A stretch of DNA of 64,000 nucleotides from Yponomeuta sedellus (GCA_934045075.1 OW203751.1:1071501-1135500), one strand, 5' to 3'. Positions 9,719 through 20,660 are shown, counted from the stretch's first letter. Numbers and translations are program-made. Notes: generated by a model not told the origin, from the sequence alone.

Positions 9719-10080
9719 AGGACAATTTTTAAAAACCTATTTAGAGACTAAAAATTCCACCCATGCCGGGACTCGAACCCGCGACCTCTGGCTATCCGTG
9801 CCAGCGCTCTTTCCAACTGAGCTAATGGGCGACTCACCGGCATCAATGAAATTTCGAATCTCTTTAAAATATTCTCTGTATTACGTACGGGCAGCAACAT
9901 CTGGCTGAAGTAATTTGCATCACTTGCAGCCCCGAGTACCTACTTTGCAGTTAGGTTTTACATCGGAATATATTCTTCAAAATTACACTATTTTTATTTT
10001 TAATGCACTAACCCGTGCTAAGGACACATTTAAAAACCTGTTTATAGGCTAAAAATTTCACCCATGCCGGGATTCGAACC
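9719..10080 (-). mobile_element. A SINE dimer, 5'-truncated
   Basis: Reading the minus strand: a partial tRNA-like module (10054-10080), the linker with TTAGTGCATTAAAAATAAAA, the ~200 bp body, then a full tRNA-like module (about 9750-9833) and tail. Direct repeats start at 9737 and 10038, a period of 301 bp. Confidence 0.88.
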
Positions 10081-10214
10081 TTTCCTCTGTAGGTTCCCCC
10101 CCTTTCCCCTGTAGGTTCTAGTTAATGTATCTCCCTATGTTTATGTAACTTTATTAGTGTATTTCACCATTTTTTCCCGTTTGATATCAAATATAATTAG
10201 CAAAATTTGACAAC

Positions 10215-10352
10215 CTCAGCACGGGTTAGTGCAACAAAAAGAATATATTAAGAATTTTGAAGAACCTATTTAGAGGCTAAAAATTTCACCTATGCCGGGA
10301 TTCGAACTCGCAACCTCTGGCTATCCGTGCCAGCGCTCTACCAATTGAGCTG
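10215..10352. mobile_element. Inverted A fragments
   Basis: A forward tail piece (CAGCACGGGTTAGTGCAA) at 10215-10246, then a reverse tRNA module from AACCTATTTAGAGGCTAA to CTACCAATTGAGC at 10258-10352, cut inside the D arm. Confidence 0.75.
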
Positions 10353-10561
10353 GCACGTTAAGCCGTTGGTGCCGGTTGTCATGTAATGGCAGTCGCTAAG
10401 CCATGTCAGAGGCCTTGTGGGCGGCTTGAAAACTTCTGACAGTAAGACCTGCCACTGTCTTACAATCCTCCACCAACCCGTACTTGGAGGAGCATGGCCT
10501 AACCTTCCTGCGACGCAGGAAGAGACCCGTGCCCCAGCAGTGGGGATACAAGGGTGGATAC
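10353..10561 (+). mobile_element. B1 SINE, 5'-truncated
   Basis: Starts at GTTAAGCCGTTGGTGCCGGT, lacking the 5S-like head, and ends CAGTGGGGATACAAGGGTGG. Confidence 0.88.
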
Positions 10562-10752
10562 CAAATCACATTTACTTACACTTCAATAATTAATAAAAGA
10601 ATTGGTGATTGTCGGTGGCCAAATAAGTGGGTCCACACCACGGTACCTATGAAGAGTAACCCGCAATCTTATAGTACGAGTTCAATGCAAATATTACTGT
10701 TATTTTGACCTTAACACGCGATAGGCTAGCTAAGACCTGCATAGCCGAAGCC

Positions 10753-10764
10753 GGGGGGGGGGGG
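10753..10764. repeat. Poly-G tract (12)
   Basis: Uninterrupted run of G. Confidence 0.95.
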
Positions 10765-10789
10765 TATCGAGAAGCCGATACAGGGGGCT

Positions 10790-10950
10790 CATGAAGGAAA
10801 AGTTCGTGAGGAAACCTGAGTGTCTAAGGTGTTCAAATACCTCGGCGCTTGAAATTGCCAATCCGCGGTGGGCATGCGTGGTAATTAAGCCCAAACTCTC
10901 TCTCTCTCTCCGAGAGAAGGCCTGTGCCCTGCAGAAGGAGGGTTATACAA
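10790..10950 (+). mobile_element. P SINE body and tail
   Basis: Contains GTGAGGAAACCTGAGTGTCT, TTGCCAATCCGCGGTGGGCA and a CTCTCTCTCC/GAGAGAAGG foldback before GGCCTGTGCCCTGCAG. The same body follows a tRNA-like head at 12698, showing this is a tRNA-headed SINE missing its head. Confidence 0.75.
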
Positions 10951-11154
10951 AGAAAATACTTTCTTGTCCTGTTTCTTGTCCTTATAACACCCTTGTTATA
11001 TGAGTCACTATTTATGTAGGTATGTGTATAGATTTTTTTTATAGTATACAAGTATGATTTATGTAAGTTTATTATTACGTATACGTATGTTTATTAATAC
11101 ATGTTAATATTTTTACCGGCTACCCGTGTCTATTTCTCCTTCGGCAAATTCTCC

Positions 11155-11280
11155 GATTTGAGGTTGCCTGGAAGAAATTGCTATTAGCAATAAGGCCGCC
11201 AATTGTATCTTATCTTCTGTATCTGCTGTTCTGTATCGATTTTCCGGTATACAATAAAGAATATTCGTATCTTATCTTAC
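11155..11280 (+). mobile_element. E retroposon 3' end
   Basis: GAGGTTGCCTGGAAGAAATT, CAATAAGGCCGCCAATTGTA, then CAATAAAGAATATTCGTATC and a short TATC-like tail. It ends where the reverse D element starts. Confidence 0.88.
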
Positions 11281-11592
11281 TTTGGGTCTTCGCATCTACG
11301 TAATGAGATGATTTATGCAGCGTCCAGTGCCTGGGACATTAGTTTTAGATGGGGTAAGCTTGCCCAGCACCTATACCATCCTGACAGCTCAGTCGGCCTA
11401 GCCCGCAGGAAAGACTAATCAATTCATGCGGAGCCAACCAAGCCGCGGGTTTCCTCACGATGTTTTCCTTCACAGTCAGCGTGTGGTATTGCTACTACAA
11501 ATTCGCAAATGTACGTAAATGCCTATACTGGGAATCGAACCTGGGTCTCTTGCTTCAGACACCATTGCTCTATTCACTGTGCTAACACCGCT
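11281..11592 (-). mobile_element. D SINE, internal deletion
   Basis: Reverse-strand tRNA-like head at about 11520-11592 (GGGAATCGAACCTGGGTC; ACTGTGCTAACACCGC), then the body with CCTCACGATGTTTTCCTTCA and AGCTCAGTCGGCCTAGCCCG, ending GATGATTTATGCAGCGTCCA. About 60 bp near the 3' end is missing compared with the 36845 copy. Confidence 0.88.
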
Positions 11593-11863
11593 TCTTATGT
11601 TATTTATATTAAGCTATTAAATTAAGGCCGTTATCGAACCCACGAACTGTCGGTTAGTAAGCAAGCGCTCAACCGCTGCACCAGTGAATCAGTCTTCTTA
11701 CAAAAAATGCAGAAAAATCAAGGAAAATGTATCGATTCATTCACATAATGGTATAATCTTTTACTAAACGAGTTTTTCTGACGTGACATTGACCGAATAA
11801 AACTGCAAGATGTATTACTAAAAACCCGACAGCAATAAATAGGTGAACCAAATAATAATAATC

Positions 11864-11962
11864 TTCTTTTTCTTCAGGCTATATTAGTCCACTGCTAGAC
11901 TTAGCCCTCCCCTATAATAAGCGCCTTAGCGCCCTGTCTTCAGCTTGCCGCATCCAGCATCA
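11864..11962 (-). mobile_element. RTE LINE 3' end
   Basis: Reverse of GATGCTGGATGCGGCAAGCT ... CAGTGGACTAATATAGCC with a GAA-type tail: the RTE 3' terminus without coding frame. Confidence 0.85.
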
Positions 11963-12125
11963 TATAATAATAATTAATATAAATTCTTTATTGCACAAAA
12001 GATAACCAAATCGGAATTAATGCTTATTACATTTTTTACCAGTCAAATCTTTTATTGCCATAAATTACAATAAGTTCAGATATTGCTGAGATTAAATATT
12101 GCACTGTGTATTATTACCGATACGG
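11963..12125 (-). repeat. Probable LINE 3' tail
   Basis: TTAATATAAATTCTTTATTG in reverse reads CAATAAAGAATTTATATTAA, a polyadenylation-signal-like retroposon end. Family uncertain. Confidence 0.4.
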
Positions 12126-12182
12126 CAATGCAAATATGTACTTAAGTACATATTTGCATTGTAATGTACAATTAATTGTACA
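12126..12182. repeat. Two perfect palindromes
   Basis: 12126-12161 is a perfect 36-bp palindrome (CAATGCAAATATGTACTT and its complement, no spacer). 12165-12182 is a perfect 18-bp palindrome (TGTACAATTAATTGTACA). Confidence 0.95.
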
Positions 12183-12690
12183 CTTCAAAAATACACACAA
12201 GATTCCATGAGAAAAATGGAAAATTAATTTAATTTAAAATTTCAATAAGATAATTACAACCCATTTCATTACACAGTACATTATAATAATAATAATTAAA
12301 CAGTAACAGCGATATTCCTATTTTGTCACATTAATTTGATTTTACATAATTATAAAATGCTGATAGATTTCCAATAGATAGTTTTTAAAGCCTTAATGAA
12401 CCGATTTCACACCTTTCCCGAGGTTAAATCATGGCGATGGATACTCTAGCGCAAAACCTTAACAAACATACCAACCTATGTACGCTACACATGACCCTAC
12501 TTATCTCGTAGTCGGGTAAACATAACTCGTTTGTAGTGATCACCATTTGTGCCTATAAGTTATCGTGACCTGGCCATGTTAGCATAATGAGAAAATTCAT
12601 TTTTTTTATTGTTTATTTATGGGTAAATCCCTGCACGCGACAAGGCCGCATGTGTTACACACTAACCACCGGTTTCTCGTACGCTGAGAA
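12183..12690. other. Unassigned AT-rich spacer
   Basis: No gene or recognised repeat seen. Confidence 0.4.
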
Positions 12691-12697
12691 TTCGTTA

Positions 12698-12925
12698 ACC
12701 TCATAGCCGAGTGGGTAGAATAATGCAATCGGAAGCAAGAGACCCAGGTTCGATTCCCAGCGGGGGCATGTTCTCTAAGTGTAGATTTGTAAAGTTATAG
12801 TAGCAATACTACTCGCTGACTGTGAAGGAAAATATAGTGAGGAAACCTGAGAGTATCTAGTGTTCAAAAACTTAAGCGTTTGAGATTGCCAATCTGCAGT
12901 GGTCACGCGTGGTAATTGACGCCCT
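12698..12925 (+). mobile_element. P SINE with tRNA-like head
   Basis: Head at about 12698-12770 has a box-A-like ATAGCCGAGTGGGTAGAA and box B GGTTCGATTCCC; then GACTGTGAAGGAAAATATAG and the P body (GATTGCCAATCTGCAGTGGT). Ties the P body at 10790 to a D-like head. Confidence 0.8.
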
Positions 12926-13009
12926 CTGTAGCGTAGCGGTAGCGCATCTGCCTACCATGCGCGAGGTCCCGGGTTCGAAACCCGGCTGGGGACGAAAAAC
13001 CCCAGGTCT
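12926..13009 (+). mobile_element. I SINE head fused to B
   Basis: Gly-tRNA-like head: GTAGCGGTAGCGC (box A side), GGTTCGAAACCCGG (box B), then CCCCAGGTCTTG. At 13010 the sequence switches to reverse B, so the I copy is 3'-truncated or interrupted. Confidence 0.82.
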
Positions 13010-13284
13010 TGATTGTAAGACAGTGGCAGGCCTTACTGTAAGAAGTTATCAAGCCGCCCATAAGGCCTCTAACATTGCTTAACGACTGCCATTATTTTAT
13101 ATGACTGCCGGCGGCAGATCAACGGCTTAGCGTGCCTTGCGAAGCACGGAAGCGCTCGGAAAAAATGCCACTAGCGGTAGTCGCGGGACGGTCACCCACC
13201 CAGCACCTGACCGCGCCTGTGGTTGCTTAACTCAAGTGATTGATTCCAGACACTGGGTTCGACTAGGCCACGAGCACTTCGATT
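13010..13284 (-). mobile_element. B1 SINE, 3'-truncated
   Basis: Reverse B from ATTGTAAGACAGTGGCAGG to the 5S-like head (GCACCTGACCGCGCCTGTGG). The B tail is missing at the I junction. Confidence 0.88.
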
Positions 13285-13362
13285 GCTACTGGAACGGAGT
13301 ATTCGAAAGCGGAGTGGAATGACTGTCAAATTCATCTTTTATATGGAGCAACCGCTGGAAGC

Positions 13363-13714
13363 ACTATAAACTACCCCAATTTTTCTCGCGGGTGTCGTAA
13401 AAGGTGACTAAGGGACACAAACCGGTAGGTGGGCAGCAGCGCCCCCTGCAGTACAATTCCACCGAACTGCGATCCCCAACCCGCATGCCCAGCGTGGGGA
13501 TAATGGCCATTACCCCCCTATAGTATTACTTAATGACTCGCGATTATTTATTAGGTAAAACGTAATTACCTTATTTCCCGACGTTTCGGCAGCGATTAGG
13601 CGGCAGACTATTACTAGGCGGGGGGGGGGGGGGGTGTTATCTCCTATGATAGCACAACGTGGCGCTCTTTAGGGGAGAGCTATGTCCAGCAGTGGACTAG
13701 TATAGCCTGACGAC
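13363..13714 (+). mobile_element. C SINE split by a poly-G-bearing insertion
   Basis: C body 13363-13523 (GGGTGTCGTAAAAGGTGACT; CCAACCCGCATGCCCAGCGT) and C tail 13636-13714 (GCTATGTCCAGCAGTGGACT). The ~112 bp between contains TTCCCGACGTTTCGGCAGCG, resembling part of H, and a run of ~15 G at 13620-13634. Confidence 0.82.
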
Positions 13715-13831
13715 TATAATCTAATGTAGAAGATTTTTAGCTTCCAGAGTTAGAATATTTTGTGCATTTTTTTAATGAAATAAACATTTTTTTTTTCACA
13801 AATGTACGTAACTTTGGAAAACTGGTACGTT

Positions 13832-13898
13832 GGGACGTGCCGGGATTCGAACCTACGACCTCTAGAATGTGAGGCCGCGTTCTACTCCTGCTACCTAT
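13832..13898 (-). mobile_element. tRNA-like SINE head, family unknown
   Basis: The minus strand carries AGGTTCGAATCCCGGCACG (box B) and GTAGCAGGAGTAGAACGCGG (D-arm side). Only the head is recognisable. Confidence 0.55.
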
Positions 13899-13917
13899 AA
13901 AATACATTCATACTTCC

Positions 13918-14142
13918 TCACGCCTGTTTCCCAGAGCGGTAAGCAGAGATCAGGGACTGCCACTTGCCACAATCCTGACAGATCACCTTCGCTTCACTAA
14001 GTCGTTGCAAGCGCACACGCCGGTTCCCGGTACTTTTTATCTTCCCCTTTGCTAATACATCCCTATTTGGTCGATGTATATCCACCTGGGACGTCCCTTA
14101 CCAGCCCTTCCACTCACATTCACTCACTCATAAATATTTTGC
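13918..14142 (-). pseudogene. G LINE ORF2 C-terminus
   Basis: Reverse-strand G: GGACGTCCCAGGTGGATATA, TTAGCAAAGGGGAAGATAAA, then the ERR/SEGDL region. Frame interrupted; same extent as the 5853 copy. Confidence 0.82.
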
Positions 14143-14151
14143 TATTCTATT

Positions 14152-14192
14152 CTAAACATTTTCATCAACGGTTTGTTGATGAAAATGTTTAG
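14152..14192. repeat. Perfect 18-bp hairpin between two G fragments
   Basis: Arms CTAAACATTTTCATCAAC (14152-14169) and 14175-14192, loop GGTTT. It sits between two same-strand G fragments. Confidence 0.93.
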
Positions 14193-14197
14193 TCCAG

Positions 14198-14276
14198 GGA
14201 AAATCCTAATACATCCCCTATTATTTTGGTCGATGTATGGCCGCCTGGGACGTCCCTTACCAGCCCTTCCTTTCAC
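14198..14276 (-). pseudogene. G LINE fragment, second copy
   Basis: Repeats the GGCCGCCTGGGACGTCCCTT/TACCAGCCCTTCC segment just seen at 14088-14120. A local duplication flanking the hairpin. Confidence 0.8.
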
Positions 14277-14582
14277 ATAAAATGCACGTACATAATCGAT
14301 GCCCACGTTTCATTGAATAACTTTTCGTCGTTTGACATAAGGTCATAATACTATCCTTGGCCGCAGTAGGAAAAATATCTGTTTTAATAAAATTTATTGA
14401 CTAGGAACTAATATAAGGTGACTGACTATTAAATAATTTCGAGGTTCTAGTAAACGGCTTTCTAGACGTGACTTTGACCTCGACGCTGCGTTTTGATCGT
14501 CTAGGTCAGGGAACGACCTCTTAAGAGGCTCCGTGCGGTAACACTCGTATAAGATAAGATAAAATAGCGGCCCAATGGGAAG

Positions 14583-15110
14583 AAAAAAACCGGCCAAGTG
14601 CGAGTCAGACTCGCGCACCGAGGGTTCCGTACAAACCTGTATTATAGACCTGAGTATTTGGTATGAATTTCAATTTAATACCTCTACGCGTTTATGAGGA
14701 AATGGGTAGTAAGTTTAAAATTATTAAAAAAAAATATATTATGTGATGTAACTAAAAATTTATGGTTTTCGTAATTTTTCCTTTATCTATGCTATAAGAC
14801 GTTGCTTCGTACCAAATTTCAAGATTCTGAGTTCACGGGAAGCACCCTGTAGGTTTTGATTCCCTTGCAAGTGTCGAAAATTTGCGGCATAAACGGCTGT
14901 ATCTTTTGATTGCGTTGGCTTAGAAGTTTGATTTTTTCACAGCTTCTAGGGACAGTAGACTTGAGTAATTGATATAAATTTCAGCTTCATACCTCCACGC
15001 GTTCCTGAGAAAAAGGGTCTTGACAGACGGACGGACGGACGGACAGACGGACAACAAAGTGATCCTATAAGGGTTCCGTTTTTTCCTTTTGAGGTACGGA
15101 ACCCTAAAAA
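14583..15110 (+). repeat. J repeat, copy 1 (~528 bp)
   Basis: Starts AAAAAAACCGGCCAAGTGCG, carries the perfect hairpin GCGAGTCAGACTCGC and ends with TACGGAACCCTAAAAA, complementary to the early GAGGGTTCCGTA. Contains a GACG-type tetranucleotide run near 15020. About 99% identical by eye to 22032-22551. No coding frame. Confidence 0.88.
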
Positions 15111-15221
15111 TGGACTCTGAAGCGTTCCTTTCCAATTGAACTAATGACTTTGTTTTCTAAGTTATGTACATTTGTGAAGTTATAAGTAGCCGTGAAGTAC
15201 TCGTATGTGTAGTAAATGGAT

Positions 15222-15826
15222 TTTTAGAATTGTCTTTAGCACGGGTTAGTGCATTAAAAATAAAAATAGTATAATCATGTGGGTACAGCGATATCATTCC
15301 GATGTACTCGAGGCTGTAAGTGATGCAATTTACTTCAGCCAGATGTCGCTGCCTGTACGTAATACAGAGAATAGTGTAAAGAGGTTCGAAATTTCACTGA
15401 TTAGATTAGATTAGATTAGAACTCTTTATTGTACACACCAGAAAACAAAATACATAAAAAGGCTTACACATCTAAGCTATTGCCGTATACAATTGGCGGT
15501 CTTATCGCTAAAAGCGATCTCTTCCAGACAACCTTGGGATGGATAGAACTGAAAGATGAAGAGAGTAGGTAGGTAGGTGTACATGAAGTATACAGGAAGA
15601 ATATGTACATAAACTGACTTACAACTGATATATATATTTTTTAATAAAATACATAAACTAGGCCATATATATAATATTATTAATGTATAAATTATACAAT
15701 CCCAGTGAGTCGCCCATTACCTCAGTTGGAAAGAGCGCTGGCACGGATAGCCAAAGGTCGCGGGTTCAAAACCGGCATGGGTGGAATTTTTAGCCTCTAA
15801 AAAGGTTTTTAGAAGTATCTGTAGTG
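15222..15826 (+). mobile_element. A SINE split by an E retroposon
   Basis: A tail/linker and body occupy 15222-15402 (GCACGGGTTAGTGCATTAAA to AATTTCACTGA); the tRNA-like module and tail occupy 15706-15826 (GTGAGTCGCCCATTACCTCA to TAGCCTCTAAAAAGG). The break falls exactly where E has inserted. Confidence 0.88.
15403..15705 (-). mobile_element. E retroposon in A
   Basis: (GATTA)n tail, AGAACTCTTTATTGTACA, GGCGGTCTTATCGCTAAAAG, CGATCTCTTCCAGACAACC, then ~150 bp of AT-rich 5' sequence. Tail is TTAGA/GATTA rather than TATC. Confidence 0.85.
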
Positions 15827-15833
15827 CTAAAGC

Positions 15834-16155
15834 ATATTTTAAACTTTCGCAGCTTGAAAACATTGTTAGAATATTTTCGGGCCTTAATCGCGTAGTAATT
15901 TATTGCTATTTTACCTCGACGTTTCGACGACGTTACAGTCATCGTGGTCACGAGAAGACTGATGGCTGGTACCCGTTCGCATCTTCGGCTGATGAGGTTT
16001 CAGACTGCCCTCAATCAGCCATCACAAAGCACTATTAGGCCTGTGACAAACTACACTGACAGTGCCGGACGATAATCCATGCGGCTTTTTCGACTCGAAC
16101 ACTTCTCGATGACTGTAACGTCGTCGAAACGTCGAGGTAAAATAGCAATAAATTA
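15834..16155. mobile_element. H foldback MITE, copy 1
   Basis: Left arm from TATTTTAAACTTTCGCAG and TTAGAATATTTTCGGG to TTTCGACGACGTTACAGTCA; the right arm is its complement (TGACTGTAACGTCGTCGAAA...AGCAATAAATTA) but is cut before the terminal segment. Confidence 0.85.
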
Positions 16156-16310
16156 GGTGGGCTCCGGTGTGTTCAATGAGATCCCGGAGAACTTCTCTAC
16201 ACGCACGGAGAGGGCCGGGGGGTTTTAGTGGGTAAGAAACCTACATAACCCGGCTTTCCCCCCAGAAAGTCGGGTATCTTTGGAAGACTTCCCCCCCGTT
16301 AACAAACAAA
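16156..16310 (+). pseudogene. R1-like LINE 3' end, degraded
   Basis: A frame reading VFNEIPENFSTRTERAGGF ends in GGTTTTAG, followed by TGGGTAAGAAACCTACATAA and CCCGGCTTTCCCCCCAG, resembling the short 3' UTR of R1-clade elements of moths. Clade call is inference. Confidence 0.5.
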
Positions 16311-16552
16311 AGGCACTTCGAGACACGAGGAACATCGATGGAAAATACCGCTTGGAAATTAACATAAAATGGTGTTACGAAAACCAAGCCGTGGCCGTGT
16401 CACGATTTAAGGGCATAACATGTCACAAAGATTGATATGTCTATTTGTCTCCGTAGAAATGACAAGACAAAATTATGAGTAAGTACTTATCTATGTATAA
16501 ACGACCACAGAATGGTGATAGTGAGTTATTGCGCGATTTTTTTAACTTTTAG
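16311..16552. other. Unassigned spacer
   Basis: No gene or repeat recognised. Confidence 0.4.
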
Positions 16553-16553
16553 T

Positions 16554-16800
<247 letters not shown>

Positions 16801-17110
16801 AGAACACTTTATTGCACAACAAGAAAAATATTACAACCATGATTCTTAAATCTAAGTAATGTCATACAATTGGCGGTCTTATCGCTAAGAGCGATGCATG
16901 AAGAATATAGTCGGTACGTGGTGCATGTACTTAAATAATTAAATCGAAAATATATTGAAAACAAAACAGCAAAAGAGTGCAAGAATATAATTACCTACGA
17001 TATAATGTACGAATATTTGCATCATAATGTACGTATATACCTAAAAAATAAATACGTATACAATTAAATACATATACTTATGTAAGCAACATAATATACT
17101 TAAATAATAA
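16801..17110 (-). mobile_element. E retroposon carrying the GATA array as its tail
   Basis: Reverse strand: AT-rich 5' part, CGCTAAGAGCGAT, CCAATTGTATGACATTAC, then TGCAATAAAGTGTTCTC and the (TATC)n array. Closely similar to 28947-29257. Confidence 0.88.
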
Positions 17111-17209
17111 TATACATAAATACCTAAAACTAAATACTTAAAAAAATTAAAAACAAATAAGCAGCAGTTTTCCAGTTTATCCAGTGAGGTAGTGGGATTT
17201 CACCAGTGC

Positions 17210-17275
17210 CTTAAAACAAGCCAAGGACTTTGCCTCTTCTGTGGCCCACTGTTGGGCAAAGGCCTTCTCTTAAAG
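17210..17275. repeat. LINE-derived fragment (Q)
   Basis: GTGGCCCACTGTTGGGCAAAGGCCTTCTC matches a motif also at about 27700 and 49400, typical of moth LINE 3' regions. Confidence 0.5.
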
Positions 17276-17315
17276 AAAAACAATAGTAGGTATGGGCTTA
17301 CGTATACATATTGTC

Positions 17316-17352
17316 GGCCTCGGTGGCGCAGCGGTTTAGCACACTGACTGTA
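17316..17352 (+). mobile_element. tRNA-like 5' half fused to the GATA array
   Basis: GGCCTCGGTGGCGCAGCGGTTTAGCACACTGACTGT looks like the D-arm half of a tRNA-headed SINE; its complement occurs at 54545-54600. It is cut just before the array. Confidence 0.6.
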
Positions 17353-17356
17353 AAAC

Positions 17357-18225
<869 letters not shown>

Positions 18226-18507
18226 AAGAAACGGAAACTGAAATACGGGTAGTCGGCGTAACTAAACAATATTAGATAACATATTATTTTATAGTTGATA
18301 CACATACATAAACGATACATAAATATGAAATAAATAAAAATAACATACACAAAAAAAAACATAGGACATGAACGAAAAATATACCTACATAATACTAGAA
18401 AGGGATTTCACAAATACAAATAAGGAAAAATAGTGGTTATGCACTCTGTTTTTAAATATTAGCCCTACATTTTATTTGTCAATAAGCCCTTAGCGTCGTC
18501 GTTAGTC

Positions 18508-18826
18508 GTTATCAACCCTTGTATGTCCCCACTGCTGGGGCACGGGTCTCTTCCTGCATCGCAGGAAGGTTAGGCCATAATCCACCACGGGGGCCAAGTC
18601 CGAGTTGGTGAAGGATTGTTCTTACAATGGCGAGCCTTACTGTCAGAAGTTATCAAGCCGCCCATAAAGCCTCTGACATATCTTAACGACTGCCATGATA
18701 TGACAGCCGGCACCAACGGCTTAAAGTGCCTTGCGAAGCACGGCAGCGCTCGGAAAAATGCCACTAACGGTAATCAAGAGACGGTCACCCATCCTGTACC
18801 TGACCGCGCCTGTTGTTGCTTAGCGT
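18508..18826 (-). mobile_element. B1 SINE, 5'-truncated
   Basis: From tail ATCAACCCTTGTATGTCCCC to GACCGCGCCTGTTGTTGCTT; the first ~40 bp of the head is missing. Confidence 0.9.
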
Positions 18827-18829
18827 AGC

Positions 18830-19165
18830 GCCCTTATCGTAGTTCTAACTAACTGTACCTGTACGAACTATAAGAAGGTAAAACCCGCGATTACACCAAG
18901 ATGAAGATAATCATTACGCAACAACAATAAAACTATGTACCTACGTCTTTAGGAGCACAAAAAAGTGAAGCATTTTGTCAACGTCCCTTTTGCGCAGAAA
19001 ATCATTATTCAACTCTTCGTTAACACGCAAATAAACACGTTCAGGCGACAATTGACAGCGTATCAAAATTTTGCATTATTTATTTACCAATACGTCAATT
19101 CAATCGGCAGTCAATTGTTTATTTCGGCGTAAAGAATTTACGTTTTGTTCGTCGAATCGATATTG
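18830..19165. other. Unassigned spacer
   Basis: No gene or recognised repeat. Confidence 0.4.
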
Positions 19166-19222
19166 ACAACGCTTTGTATGCCCCCACTGCTGGGGCACGG
19201 GTCTCTCCCTGCATCGCAGAAA
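19166..19222 (-). mobile_element. B SINE 3' fragment
   Basis: CTTTGTATGCCCCCACTGCT through TGCATCGCAG, ending where Helitron sequence begins. Confidence 0.75.
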
Positions 19223-19378
19223 TCGCTGAATGTGTTGGCAAGCGCAAATAACGAGAGCAGTTGAACCGATTTGGCTAATTTTTTTTTTAGAATATTCCTC
19301 GAAGTACGAGAATGGTTCTTACGGAAAAAAAATCAAGAATCGACTGTTAGGCGGTACGAAGTTCGCTGGGTCAGCTAG
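19223..19378 (+). mobile_element. Helitron end, copy 1, 5'-truncated
   Basis: ATCGCTGAATGTGTTGGCAA through GGCGGTACGAAGTTCGCTGGG to the terminal CAGCTAG|T. The CTAG end next to T and the GC-rich subterminal stem are standard Helitron features; the wording matches common insect non-autonomous Helitrons. Confidence 0.8.
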
Positions 19379-19470
19379 TAATACAATTTAATTAAAATCA
19401 AAATGTCATAGGCTTAATTTATAAAGACTTTCTAAAACTTTTATGTTGCGCGCCGTACAGGGTCTACAAA

Positions 19471-19780
19471 TCTATAATATAAAAATAAATCGCTGAATGT
19501 GTTGGTAAGCGCAAATCTTGAGAGCAGCTGAACCGACTTCGCTAATTCTTTTTTTAGAATATTTCTTGAAGTACGAGGATGGTTCTTACAGATAAAAAAA
19601 ATTCAAGAATCGATTGTTAGGCGGTACGAAGTTCGCTGTTCCCTAAGAAAGGTATAGGCCATACTCCACCACGGGGGCCAAGTCCGGGTTGGTGGAGGGT
19701 TGTAAGACAGTGGCGGGTCTTACTGTCAGAGGTTATCAAGCCGTCCATAAGGCCTCTGGCATGGCTTATGGGTCAGCTAG
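19471..19780 (+). mobile_element. Helitron, copy 2, complete ends
   Basis: Begins TCTATAATATAAAAATAAAT after an A and ends GGGTCAGCTAG before a T, so A-TC...CTAG-T as expected for rolling-circle insertion. The segment between copy 1 and copy 2, and the flank after copy 2 (ATACAAT...CTTAATTTATAAAG), are similar, so copies 1 and 2 form a local tandem duplication. A patch of B (19640-19769) interrupts it. Confidence 0.82.
19640..19769 (-). mobile_element. B SINE internal fragment in the Helitron
   Basis: Reverse B from TTCCCTAAGAAAGGTATAGG to CTGGCATGGCTTAT, with neither B end present. It replaces nothing in the Helitron yet shows no clear target-site duplication, which fits template switching or capture more than retroposition. 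Confidence 0.82.
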
Positions 19781-20515
19781 TAATACAATATAATTAAAAC
19801 GTCATAACTTAATTTATAAAGGCCTGCTATTATTTATAACGTTGCGTGCCCTACAGGCTCCACAAAGATCCATATTTTCAGTTATGTCATCTGCATATAC
19901 TCGTGGAATGCAATAAATCATTGAGTATTAAAAAAAATAGACGCTATCAATACGCTGGTAGTTCCATCTTGTACGGTAGCAATCCATTGAATGGAAAATG
20001 AAAGCAATTCGATCTTCGAGAAAGCAACGGAGCTTTGATAGGGCCAGCCCACTGACACACTGACGCACGTCCAACCGCCGTATTATTTTCATTATTCTTA
20101 TCATAAATTGATGACTATTCTCTGCGACGGAAGAATGGGCTATGGAGGTCAACAAATAATTGGATTTAGCTTGTATTTAAGAGAAGTGTCCCTCTCAGAG
20201 AGATTCGGCCGGAAGAGCGAATTCTTCCTTCCCTCTTACGGAGAGAAAAATATAGAAAAGTTAAAGAAACGACTGTCGGCTAGTGTATAATAAGTGTTCT
20301 TCATCTATCTATTGTTTCTACTCAGTTCAGTTTCAACTACAACACAACCGCCCGACATTCTGACACTAATGAGTAATTAAAAGCTTACGCTAAAGAATAC
20401 TTGGAAATATTATTTAGAATAAGTTTAAACGAGAAGTTGGCATGTTTTACTTCCTAATTTCTATGTTCCATATGGTAGTGGACTTACCGCTTACAATCAC
20501 AATTATCAGCAGTAA
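19781..20515. other. Spacer with a Helitron-flank repeat (M) then no gene
   Basis: 19781-19880 repeats the sequence after Helitron copy 1 and is again similar to 32643-32740 (ATTTATAAAGGCCT, CACAAAGATCCATATTTT). From 19881 to 20515 I see no supported gene; a 75-codon minus frame and a 60-codon plus frame are anonymous. Confidence 0.4.
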
Positions 20516-20660
20516 TGTAGGTACTATTGCAGGGTACAGGCCTTCTCTCAGACAGAGAGAGAGAGTTGCCTAATTGCTTACAAACATAATTATCAGCAGC
20601 AATGCTGCGAACAGTTCTTCTTTTAGATAGAGAGAGTGGACTTATCGCTTACAATCATTG
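20516..20660. repeat. P-type SINE tail fragments
   Basis: GCAGGGTACAGGCCTTCTCTCAGACAGAGAGAGAG resembles the CTCTCT/GAGAGA foldback that ends P. Similar traces at 21055-21100 and 21375-21410. Confidence 0.45.
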
